A DNA stretch of 64,000 nucleotides from Deroplatys truncata (lineage: Eukaryota > Arthropoda > Insecta > Mantodea > Mantidae): NCBI GenBank assembly GCA_030765065.1, contig CM060990.1, positions 413,797,198 to 413,861,197 of the forward strand, written 5' to 3'. The notes under the pieces are model-generated. The model did not search any database. It had not been told where the DNA came from and worked only from the letters and a program-made list of their open reading frames with translations. Below, piece by piece: positions 10,094 to 20,452 of this stretch. How positions within the stretch are numbered: the stretch's first letter is position 1; every line of letters starts with the position of its first letter. The position numbers and the translations under genes were made by a program.

Positions 10094-11117
10094 CTGAAAT
10101 CAAAATTGCACCAGATTATAATACTATAAAATTGTAGAAATCCTGAATAAAAGGGCTTGTAGAGACAATATTATACAATTCCAAAACATTTTTGGTTTAA
10201 AATTTAAAAGCACCTTCCACTACATGTTTGTCACCTTCAATTCTCTGAATGTATATCAGATAACATTTCTTTCTTGTAGTACTTTCGGTTTGTTCTCAGC
10301 ACTATGATACCTATGTTGGATACCTTATACAAAAAATAATTTACAATAGGATTATTTACAGACTTAAAACAATTTAAGTCCTGTGTATAGCAACCTTTAT
10401 TGGCTACATATGATATGGTTAGGAAATGGGAACTTGAAATAGTTTAAGTAAGAGTTATTGAAGTAGCAAAAGCAGCAGATACAGAAGATGATTGAAGATT
10501 CCTATTACAGACTTCTAGGGGTTGTAGAGGGGATTAAGTAGATGAAGATTTGATAAGGAAGGCATGTCCAGAAGCATACATTGCAAAACTATACAGATGA
10601 TAAGACCAAAATATTAAGGTTAAATTCTTCCCATTTACTTTTGTCACAGGATCTACTCAACTGTAGTGACCCTGAAATGTGTTGCAAATGATGTTTTCAT
10701 ATATCATTTGCATACATCATCATACATTGGAGTATAACACCAATTTTCACCAATAGAGCCATTCAGCTCCTCTATAAGCTAAAGTTCTCTTTACAGATTT
10801 AACAGTCCTGACTGGTGGTGACATTACATCAGTGGATGAGCTGTAACTTCTTAACATACACATGTATTTTAATTACTTAGCTGTACTACATTATCTTATT
10901 AGCTAGTATTAAGAGTGCTATAGCTGTATTATTATTGACAACAATTATTTAAACATAGAATAGTTATTTTGACTTAATAAGTAATTGTGACTAAGGCGGC
11001 CATATTGAATTAACCATCACAATTTGTTATTGCTTTAACTCCAGTTTGTTTTCCTATATAAGTACATAGATACATAGTAATTTGCTGTTGTTTTAAACTG
11101 TGCATTGTGGTTTTATT
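10094..11117. other. AT-rich sequence, no further exon recognised
   Basis: No convincing coding frame. It may be intron or upstream flank of the candidate minus-strand gene, ending where the old plus-strand LINE begins. Confidence 0.35.
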
Positions 11118-12010
11118 GTTTTTTACGGAATGGAAGGATTGTGTGGTAACTGCTGTAAATGAGTACTAGGGGGGATACAACACGATGGATGTGATTTGTG
11201 GTACCACTTCAGCTGTGTAGGAGTTAACAAGAGGACAGTTCCAAAGGGTGACTGGTCTTGCAAATTGTGTAATATTGAGAAAGAAATTAAGCAACTTAAA
11301 AGTCTTGATTGATGTGATATAGGATGATATCCAGGCACTGAAAATTAAGCTACAAGATGCAAATGGAAGGCACCCAGATGATTCATTTGTAGAAGTCAGG
11401 AGATGAGGGAACAGAAGCTTGAAGCTGCCAGAGGTTAGGACAGGTGGTATATGGACTATGAATAGATTTTCTGTTTTGGAAGATAATGTTTCAGAGATGG
11501 ACAAAGTAGCAAGAGTCTGATGTTGCAGTAGACAACAGGAAGGCCAACAAGAAGAGGGTACTTAGGCAGCAGCCATGCTAGATGGATGGAACCGTTGCTG
11601 CAGGAGGAAGGCTGGAGCAACTTCCATGTGGAATGCATATATAAGCCAAGTGCCATCTTGAGAATGTGACCTCAGAACTTAAAGAGTCTGTCTGTTGCTC
11701 TCAATAAGAATGATCACATTGTGATCATTGGGGGTTGTGACAACATCATTAATGCTGATTATGGGTATTCAATCAAGGAAGATCTGAACCACATTGTCAA
11801 GGTAAGCACACACACTAATTTTAATTTTGTTGAGCCATTTCAGAGACACGATAAGCTAACACTTTGTCACATGATAGCCTGAGTGAAGAAGACCTGTGCA
11901 AGAGAAGTACTGCCTTTCATCACATTGATGTTTTGCCAACATTTAGCCTCCATCGAGAGCATTCCACACAGCACAGGTTGCATCTCAACTTCTTAGCAAA
12001 TATCAAGAAA
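11118..12010 (+). pseudogene. ORF1 of an old LINE: PHD finger plus SGNH-hydrolase-like domain
   Basis: At about 11137-11270 the frame reads LCGNCCK, a stop, then GGIQHDGCDLWYHFSCVG and GDWSCKLC: a PHD finger with its Cys pairs, the WYHFxC block and the W-x-C-x2-C end. A short charged helix follows. From about 11690, NKNDHIVIIGGCDNI resembles the core strand and ND block of SGNH/GDSL esterases. At about 11925-12005, LHREHSTQHRLHLN resembles the TRHGLHLN block near their C-terminus. This PHD-linker-esterase order is known from ORF1 of CR1-group LINEs. Several stops and shifts make it dead. Such proteins act in element RNA-protein particles; the esterase role is poorly understood. Confidence 0.65.
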
Positions 12011-12017
12011 TTCATTT

Positions 12018-12513
12018 GGTTTATATCATCAAAATATACAAGGGTTACAGAATAAAGTAGAGGAGCTAAGTATACATATCCAGGATATAAATTATGATAT
12101 CAGTAATTTGTACAACAGAGCACCGCATGACAGAAACAGGGTTTAAAAGTGTGAACTTCAGTAAGTACACATTATTTTCCAGTTTTTGCAAAGTAGATTA
12201 AATTATGGAGGAGTAAGTATATTTGCTAAAAACATGGTAAAGTTCATCAAAATAACTGTTGCATCTTTTAGCAAGGAAAAGGAATTTGAATCCTGTTCAG
12301 TAAAAATAGAATTTGGTAGGGATACATACATAATTTTAGCACTAACACAGGAAACTTCCAAGGATTTGTAAATATATTAGAAAGAACCATCTCGTACATT
12401 TACACTGAAAATGCTAAAATAATAGTTTGTGGAGATTTTATTGCACACACACTTAATGACAGCGAAATCAAAACTAACCTCACTTCCTTGTTACATACAT
12501 TTAACTTGGAATA
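12018..12513 (+). pseudogene. ORF2 endonuclease of the old LINE, first part
   Basis: Directly after ORF1 the plus strand reads LYHQNIQGLQNKVEELSIHI, the usual start of a LINE AP endonuclease (catalytic Asn). Then come NYGGVSIFAKN, GNFQGFVNILERTISYIY and AKIIVCGDFIAHTLNDSE, the last being the GDFNAH catalytic block with Asn changed to Ile. The reading needs frame changes. It stops at NLEY, where the Tc1-like element is inserted at a TA, and resumes at 15585. Together with the preceding ORF1 it is a single old CR1-type LINE. Confidence 0.75.
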
Positions 12514-12592
12514 CACTACCTTAAAAGTATCCGGACACCTGGCTGAAAATTACGTACAAGTTCGTGGCGCCCTCCATAGGTAATGCTGGAAA

Positions 12593-13343
12593 TCAATATG
12601 GTGTTGGCTCACGCTTAGCCTTGATGACAGCGTTCACTCTCGCAGGCATACTTTCAATCAGGTGCTGGAAGGTTTCTTGGGGAATGGCAGCCCATTCTTC
12701 ACGGAGTGCAGAACTGAGGAGAGATATCAATGTAGGTCGGTGAGGCCTGGCACGAAGTTGGCATTCCAAAACATCCCAAAGGTATTCTATAGGATTTAAG
12801 TCATGACTCTGTGCAGGGCAGTCCATTACAGGGATGTTATTGTCGTTTAATCACCCTGCCACAGCCCGTGTAGTATGAACAGGAGGTGCTCGATCATGTT
12901 GAAAGATGCAATCGCCATCCCCGAATTGCTCTTCAACAGTAGGAAGGAAGAAGGTGCTTAAAATATCAATGTAGGTCTGTGCTGTGATCGTGCCGCGAAA
13001 AACAACAAGGGGTGCAAGCCCCTCCAGGAAAAACACGACCACACCATAAAACCACCACCTCCAAATTTCACTTTTGGCACTACACACGCCGGAAGATGAC
13101 GTTCACTGGACATTCGCCATACCCACACCATGCCATCGGATCACCACATTGTGTACCGTGATTCGTCACTCCACACAACGTTTTGCCGCTGTTCAATCGT
13201 GTAATGTTGACGCTCCTTGCACCAAGCGAAGCGTCGTTTGGTATTTTCATGCATGATGTGTGGCTTATGAGCAGCCGCTCGATCATGGAATCCAAGGTTT
13301 CTCAGCTCACACCTAACTGTCATAGTACTTGGAGTGGATCCTA
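12593..13343 (-). pseudogene. Tc1-family transposase, C-terminal part
   Basis: The minus strand encodes the catalytic half of a Tc1 transposase: NLGFHDRAAAHKPHI, WSDESRYTMW (first Asp), FQHDRAPPVHTTRAVAG (second Asp), a stop in place of the next residue, then LNPIEYLWDVLECQLR (Glu), ending VNAVIKAKREPTPY. There are 35 positions between the second Asp and the Glu, one more than the usual 34, apparently from a duplicated proline codon in APPVH. Further stops and a shift lie near 13080. The N-terminal DNA-binding region is absent, removed at the junction with the inserted LINE. Confidence 0.9.
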
Positions 13344-15540
13344 ATGATGATGAGATGCGGTTTAAGGGCGCTAAACTGCTAAGGTCATCAGCGCCCTTAC
13401 AATGTATAAAAAAATAAAGTCCAAAATATAAAAGACGGGTAAAAAAAACCGCATAAGTAAAAAACGGGACACAAACCCACGATGTCCAAAAAGCTAAAAA
13501 CAACAATACACCAATCCCAAAAACACACTAAAAGCATAGGCAATAAAAGAGGAAAACGTGTCAAGAACTGTAGAATACGAGGGACATGAGCGCCTTATGT
13601 CCACTGGGGAGTAGAGTCCCCATTAAAACGGACAGAATAAAATAAGAAGGTAAAGGTCGCTCAACGCATCAAATGCGCAGATTAAAATCACTGTCACGAA
13701 TAAAACGTAAAACACATTCTACAGCACGCGTGTCGTCTGCCAAAACGTTGGCTAGGCCAACAGGCAGACCCACACGAACACGCAATGCAGCTGAAACCTG
13801 ACACTCCTCTAAAACGTGACGCACCGTTAAGGGCCCATAACACTGCCCACAGAGTGATGCGGGGTCACCACTGAGCTAATAACTATGACTAAAAATGTAT
13901 GTCCGATACGAAGGCGTGTGAAAATTACCTCTTCCCGACGACACGAACGAGAAGAGGTACCCCAGACTAACGGGAGAGGTTTAATCTCCCGACACTTGTT
14001 CCCCCGGAGGGCCGTCCACTCATCGCTCCAAAGCGAGGGGATGCGGCGACGTAAAACATAAACAAATCTGACGAGGAAACAACAGAGGTAAAACTTCTGG
14101 GTGATAAAATCGCCGATTTGGCAGTGGCGTTGGCAGACTCGTTCCCTGGAATGCCAACATGACCTGGAATCCACATGAAGGAGACGCAAATGCCAGAGAC
14201 CCCAAGCGAGTGGACCAGGTCATGTATGCGCTGTACGAGTGAGTGGTAATTGTACAGCGCGTTAATACTCTGAAGGGCACTCAGGAAGTCTGCGCAAAGA
14301 ACACAGTGCTGTAAATCATGTCGCTGGATGTATAAAAGTGCCTGATAAATACTAAAAAGCTCGGCGGTAAACATCGAACATTGCTCCGGTAAACGAAAGG
14401 TAAAACTATGCCGACCAAAAACAAAGGAACGCCCTACTCCAACATGTCTTAGACCCATCAGCGTATACAAAATGAAACTTCCGATTTTCGCCTGGAGTTC
14501 TAAAAACGTTCATCTAAGAACTGAACAAGGGGTCTCAGTCTTCGGCATCGACGTTAGCCCAAGGTGATAGTGGGCCTCAGCGCGCAGCCATGGAGGAAAA
14601 AGCGTTTCCCCCTGGGAAGGGCCGGCGCTGGCACAACGTCCAAATGCCCAGGGAGTTGTCGAAATCGAACTACTGGAGGTAGTAATGCAGAGGAGCTAAC
14701 TAAATATTGTCGATCAGGTGAATCCCCGTGAAATAACTCGAAGGAAGGGTGGTTAGGCAAGCTTGAGAGCCGACAAGCATAGCTGCACAAAAGCAACTCA
14801 CGCCGGAAGGACAGCGGAAGCTCTGCAGCTTCTGCGTACATACTGGGTACAGGGCTAGCTGGAAAGGCCCCGGTAGTGACTCTTATGCCACGATGATGAA
14901 TGGTATTCAAGCGACGTAACACAGATGGACGTGCCGATGAATAAACAGTGCACCCGTAATCAAGCTTGGATCGGACCAAGGAACGATAAAGACGCAGAAG
15001 GACGGTCCGATCAACTCCCCAGGATGTGCCACATAAAACACGTAAAATATTAAGAGAACGGTCACACTTTGCTTTTAAAAAGGAAACGTGAAAAGTCCAA
15101 CTCAGCTTTCGATCAAAGATCAACACCAAAAATTTCACCTCGTCTGCAAATGGAAGGACTTCAGACCCAAGGTGGAGAGAGGGCGGAGGGAAAGCCTTCC
15201 GGCGCCAGAAGTTGATGCAGACGGATTTCTCGGCGGAGAAATAAAAGCCGTTGGCGTTACTCCGGGCGTAGAGACGGTCGATACAGCTCTGGAGACGGCG
15301 TACGAGCAGACAGGTCCGCCGTGAACTACAATAAATGGCAAAATTGTCAACGAAAAGAGACGATGAAATGCCAGCTGGAATACAGCAACAATGGGGTTGA
15401 TAGCTATCGCAAAAAGTGTGAAACTGACTACACAGCCCTGCGGTACACCGTTCTGTTGAATAAAACGACTAGATGAAACCGAGCCCACACGTACACGAAA
15501 CACGCGGTACGTCATAAACTCCCGAAGAAATATGGGAAGA
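13344..15540 (-). mobile_element. 5'-truncated I-group LINE inside the Tc1-like element (copy T)
   Basis: The 3' end shows GATGATGAG, the conserved GCGGTTTAAGGGCGC hairpin (13363-13399) and the 3' UTR; ORF2 pieces run from RNase H into the reverse transcriptase. The 5' end stops in the RT at the segment REFMTYRVFRVRVGS, so the element is truncated. The RT block GVPQGS reads GVPQGC, and frames are broken in several places (14.47-14.55 and about 15.14 kb). RNase H keeps MWIPGHVGIPGNESANAT, with the last catalytic Asp changed to Asn. The copy is old and inactive. No target duplication is visible and Tc1 sequence is missing at its 5' side. Confidence 0.9.
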
Positions 15541-15584
15541 ATGTATGTTTATGGAGGTGTCCGGATATTTTTGATCACATAGTG

Positions 15585-16085
15585 TATGTGGTTCACTTTC
15601 CCATTAGAAGTCATATAAACACTGCAGCAGCTATGAATAACATATTTCTAGACTCAGAAGAAATTCAAAATTATGCCATAATTCCTATTGTAAATGGCAT
15701 GTCAGATCATGATGCTCAGGTATTGTTGATGCCTGCCATAGCTAGCAAACAGATTGACAATAACAGAAAAAGTAAAATTATAACAAGAACAATTAGTGAT
15801 GAGCATGTCAATAAATTTAAACTAGTGTTACAAAACAAAAAATGGGCTTCTGTCTGTTCCAATACTCAAAGAAATGACATAGTTGGTGAATTGCTTAAAA
15901 TTGTCTATTATATTTTGGAGCTATTTAGCCTAAGAAAACAACAGCCCCATCACAGGTAACAAAGGTCAAACTCTGAATTACTTCAGGTATAAGGAAGTCC
16001 TGTGCAAATAAAAGAAATTTTTTCTTACTATATCACGGAAATGATTTAAACATTAAACTTCTATAACTAAAATTATAATATTTTC
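15585..16085 (+). pseudogene. ORF2 endonuclease of the old LINE, second part
   Basis: This continues the frame broken at 12513: VVHFPIRSHINTAAAMNNIF, IIPIVNGMSDHDAQ with the catalytic SDH triplet, then a helical linker ending near 15959. After a shift, ITSGIRKSCANKRNFFLLYH (to about 16070) matches the linker that precedes the reverse transcriptase in CR1-type LINEs. No reverse transcriptase follows, so the copy is 3'-truncated or deleted. The endonuclease is relatively well preserved here, with a 125-codon open stretch. Confidence 0.75.
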
Positions 16086-18220
16086 TTTATTCTGATATAT
16101 AAACATGTTCTATGTATTACACAATTAGCACATATGAATTACGGATTTCATTACTTACCACTTGAAGTAACTACATATATTGCATCTGTCTGTTAACTTT
16201 CAAGAGTGTGAAGTAATTATTACATCATAGATTACTGATTCAATATTTAATAACTTATATATGTTTTTTCTTAACTTTTTGAACAATTACATCTTCACAA
16301 ATTTTCCTTGTTAGTGGTTACTCCCCCATTCGATTCTGGAGGAATCTCTTCAGCATATTCCATAATAAATAAACTCGTGCTGCAGCTGATTTTGGGGAAG
16401 AAATTTAAACACTATATTAACTTCCATGTTCCAGTACTTGAAACCAATGTGATAACTCTCATGTTAGTTTTCACATGGTGCAAAAAGAATTCATATTATA
16501 ATTATATATTTGTTGTTCTCAAACAGCGTAATCAAAATCTCATACATCCATATAATACCTAGTATGTAAGATACAAGTATTGACACAATAAGTGTTCTGT
16601 CCATCCATGGTGAAGTGCAGTTTGATTGGATCCCTGCTATTTTGATAGTGATCAACCAATCTATAGGAACCATTTGTTTCAAATAAAAGCCTTTCACACA
16701 TGTACAATAACATCACCTCAAAAATTAAATGAGAAGTGATATAATAACATTCATTATGAATTTGTAGCTTGTAAGAATGAAGTATCTTATTTATATATGT
16801 ATACTGCAGTGAGAAAAGGGACATTATTTTTTGTAAATTAGAAGTTTTTAGAAGTTCATAAATAGTTAAAGGCAATTCCATTGTATTTTTAATAGGATAA
16901 AATCAAGTGCTCTTTAATGCAAAGATTTTGTGAGAGGTAAAGGGTTATTGCACAGGGAACCATGTTTAATACACACACTTGGTTCCAGTAACATTATGAA
17001 AAGCAAAATCCATATGAAATCAGGGTATCAGAAAAGAATAGCCATACTTGTCACGCAAGATGTCACGAGGCAGTAATAGAGTGTGGAGTTAAGTTCTTTT
17101 GAAGAATATTGTACTGCTGCAATATATAAAAATGTAAGATGAGAATAAAGTAAAGATTATAAGTAGAAATAACCAAAAACCTTTAATACGCTACATACAG
17201 TAAGAGGAATACTTATACTGCCAGTTTGATTTGCAATGTAAACATGTAGAGGGAAGTATATTGACATGAGTAAGTGTCAAGTAAAGAAGTGCTGCAAAAA
17301 CTCACATAGTTGTAAAAGAAAAATATTTTGCAAGAGAGAAATGCATGTATAAGTCCTGTCAATATATTACCATAATACAAGTAATTCAAGCTTTGTTAAT
17401 TATCAGTAAAACCAGTAGTATTGATTAGCAAATTCCTATCCATAATAGCCAAGCAATCAGATTCTTCCTGAAACTGAACCTTGCTCTCCTTGCTCAGAAA
17501 ATTTCCTCTGGTCTAATTAGCCTGATGGCTGTAATAACCAGAGTGGCACTGTGAAACCTACAGAGATGTTCTTACTCAGAAACCAAGATAGCACAAGACC
17601 AACCCAGGTGAAATATCCTTTTCTTTTTTTAAATAACATTTAATGTCTGCTCTTATTATTACATAATATAATAAGTTGGTTGTTTTCAGTTACATACATT
17701 TCCTGATTCCTGGAACAGTTGTCTATCGAAAATGAAAACTACCTTATCTTCAACTGGTTTCAATCAGAAGCTAACAGAGTTATTTTGGTGTTGCAATTTT
17801 GAATATTCTGTTAATATCACGAATCAAATCTTTCAAATGTAATTATCTCAAAACTGTGCTTTTTGAGTTGTGGCAGTGTTGTTCTAGGAGTACATGTTAC
17901 CACAGGCAGTGACACCGTTGATACATGAAATGAAATTGTAATTAGGAAAGGAAATTTAGGAAGAAAATGTACCAGACCTAAGTTTAGGGTACCTCCTCAG
18001 CCTTTGCCAAACATGAGGACTAACCCCTCCCCCCCAAAAAAAGAAATAAAGAGCTTCAATCAGGGAGGATTTCAACTGCTGGCCTCCCATTCACAAGTTC
18101 ATGCCTTAATGACCTTGGCTACCACTGATTGTTTTTCTTTTGTTTTCCCCACCATAAACAAAAGCATAACAAAACAAATGCAGAATGACACATTGTGAAG
18201 CCTGCAAGTCAACTACCTGC
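16086..18220. other. AT-rich sequence, no gene seen
   Basis: About 2.1 kb of AT-rich, unique-looking DNA without a recognisable gene, RNA or repeat family. It ends with ACTACCTGC (18212-18220), the left copy of the target duplication of the LINE tower. Confidence 0.5.
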
Positions 18221-18511
18221 ATATGATGATGATGATGAAGAAGAAGAAGAAGAAGAAGAAGTGAGGTTTAAGGGCGCAAAACCAGGGAGGTCATTAGCGC
18301 CCGTCAAAAATAAAATCGAGGCAAGACAATAGTTTAAAACAAAGGCCACCATAAAATCATACTAAAAGCAAAACCGGGAGTATACGGCCATAATAAAATC
18401 AGCTGAAAGAATGAAGCAGGACAGTGTGAGAGGCTGAAGAACGCGGAACTGCACACGGGGCTAAAACTAAAGGTCGAAAACACACTAAAACGAAAACCGC
18501 TCAAGGACAGG

Positions 18512-19000
18512 TCAAACGTGGTTCTGTAGATGGCCGCGGCGAATAAAAGTTAAAACACGTTCTAAAGCTAGTACGTCATCAGCTAAAATGGCAGGCAGTA
18601 TGGCGCCCATCTGCAGGGATGAGCGAAGGACAGCAAACGACTGACACTGCTCTAAAACATGCCGCACTGTCAACGGCGAACCGCAACGACCGCAAACGGG
18701 AGCAGGCTCACGGCGCAACAAGTGACAGTGACTAAAACGACAGTGCCCGATGCAAAGTCTACACAAAATTACCTCCTCCCGCCGGGAGAAACGCGAGGAA
18801 GTGGTCCAGGTTGAGGGTACAGGTTTAATCCTCCGCAATTTATTATCCTGGATGGAGGACCATGCACCAAAACAACACGACAGAATAGACCTCCGTAAGA
18901 AATGGCTAAAATCAGCGGCAGGAACAGAAGAGCTAAAATAACTTGGAGAGAGAACAGCACGCTTGGCAGCGGTATCCGCACTCTCCTTACCCTGAATGCC
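18512..19000 (-). pseudogene. E6 ORF2: RNase H C-terminus and tail domain
   Basis: The minus-strand frame reads GIQGKESADTAAKRAVLSPS (the end of RNase H with its last Asp), then ...RREEVILCRLCIGHCRFSHC and CGRCGSPLTVRHVLEQC, the C-terminal CX2CX7HX4C motif. It ends ILADDVLALERVLTFIRRG. The sequence clearly differs from the E1-E5 copies, so it represents another subfamily. It is cut upstream by E5's 3' end at 19000/19001, within the codons for the GHVGI block. Confidence 0.88.
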
Positions 19001-19327
19001 GATGATGCTGATGATGATGATGATGAGATGGAGCTTAAGGGCGCTCAACTGCATTGGTTATTAGCGGCCTTACAATGTATAGAATATAAAATTGAAAAGA
19101 CAAAAAACTAAAAACACCACGCACAAACCCGCCTAGTCAAAAACACTAAAAAACACAACAGACCAAAGACTAAAATCTACACACTAAAATCATGGACACT
19201 AAAAGAATAAAACAACGTGTCAAGAACTGTAGAATGCAAGGGAAATGAGCGCCTTATGTCCGTCGGGGAAAAGAGCCCCATTAAAACCGACAATATAAAA
19301 TCTTAAAGCTAAAAGACGCTCAGCGCA

Positions 19328-20045
19328 TCAAATGCGCCGATTAAAACCATTGTCACTTATAAAACGTAAAATACATTCTACAGCATGCGCGTCGTCTGCC
19401 AAAACGTTGGCTATGCCAAAAGACAGACCCACGCGAACGCGCAGGGGCGCTAAAACTTGACACTCAGTTAAAATGTGACGCACCGATAAGGGCGCATCAC
19501 ACTGCTGACACAGCGGAGCGGGGTCACCACTGAGCAGGTAACTATGACTAAAAAGGCAATGTCCAATTCGTAAACGGGCTAAAAGTACCTCTTCCCGACG
19601 TGTAGAACGAGAAGAGGTACCCCAGACTAACGGGAGAGGCTTAACTTGTTTCCTCGGAGGGCCGTCCACTCATCCCTCCAAAGCGAGAGGATGCGGCTAC
19701 GTAAAATAACAAACAAATCTGTGCAGGGAACAACAGAGGTAAAATATCTGGGTAATAAAATCGCCGACCTGGCAGCGGCGTCGGCAGACTCATTACCTGA
19801 GATGCCCATATGACCTGGATTCCACATGAAGGAGACGCTGATGCCAGAGGCACCAAGCGAGTGGAGCAGGTCATGAATGCGCTGTACGAGCGGGTGGTAA
19901 CTGTAAAGAGAGCTAATACTTTGAAGAACACTCAGGGAGTCTGAACAAATAAAACAGTGCGGTAAGTCTTCGGCATCGACGATAGCCCAAGGTGACAGTG
20001 GGCCTAAGCGCGTAACCATGGACGAAAACGCGTTTCCCTCTTTGG
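19328..20045 (-). pseudogene. E5 ORF2: RNase H part with internal deletion
   Basis: Frames encode HCFICSDSLSVLQSI, the SFMWNPGHMGISGNESADAA block with the last catalytic Asp, and CQQCDAPLSVRHILTEC (the C-terminal zinc motif). At about 19966 the sequence jumps from the DSL block to the segment coding for HLGLTSMP, deleting the RNase H start with its TDGSK and AELF blocks. A frame break lies near 19640. Upstream it is interrupted by E1 at 20045. Confidence 0.85.
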
Positions 20046-20452
20046 TGATGATGATGATGATGATATGCGGCTTACGGGCGCTAAACTGCTGAGGTCATCA
20101 GCGCCCTTACAAGGTATAAAATATAAAGTCAAAAAATAAAAGACAGGTAAAAAACCGCATAATTAAAAAACGGGACACAAACCCGCGATGTCAAAAAAGC
20201 TAAAAATAACAATAGAATAACAATAAAAATAACAATAAGAATAAAAACAATAACAATAAGAACAATAACAACAATAGTAACAATAACAATAAATGTCTCA
20301 AAAACCAACACACTACAGGCATAGCCAATAAAAGATTAAAACGTGTCAAGGACTGTAGAATGCGAGGGACATGAGCGCCATATGTCACTGGGGAGTAAGT
20401 CCCTATTAAAACATACAGAATAAAATAACAAAGCTAAAAGACGCTCAGCGCA
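20046..20452 (-). other. E1 3' UTR: microsatellite, hairpin and (TCA)n tail
   Basis: In sense orientation ORF2 is followed by about 300 bp, then a run of TTA/TTG/TTC triplets (plus-strand AAT/AAC at about 20205-20295). Next comes a hairpin with GGGCGCT/AGCGCCC arms (about 20074-20107) and finally (TCA)n. The same order recurs in the other copies. Conserved 3' structures serve as the recognition site for the reverse transcriptase in some LINEs; that role is an inference here. In E1 one stem base is changed (TTACGGGC instead of TTAAGGGC). Confidence 0.8.

Larger units (their letters stand above)
12514..15584 (-). mobile_element. Tc1-like transposon split by a LINE
   Basis: The left end starts CACTACCTTAAAAGTATCCG and the right end is the complement of CACTATGTGATCAAAAATAT; both continue as TCCGGACACCT. 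They are flanked by TA at 12512-12513 and 15585-15586. Removing the element joins ...NLEY to VVHFPIRS in the interrupted endonuclease, which confirms the boundaries. Only about 44 bp of the 5' end remains right of the inserted LINE (13344-15540), so most of the transposase N-terminal half is missing. The element is dead. Confidence 0.92.
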
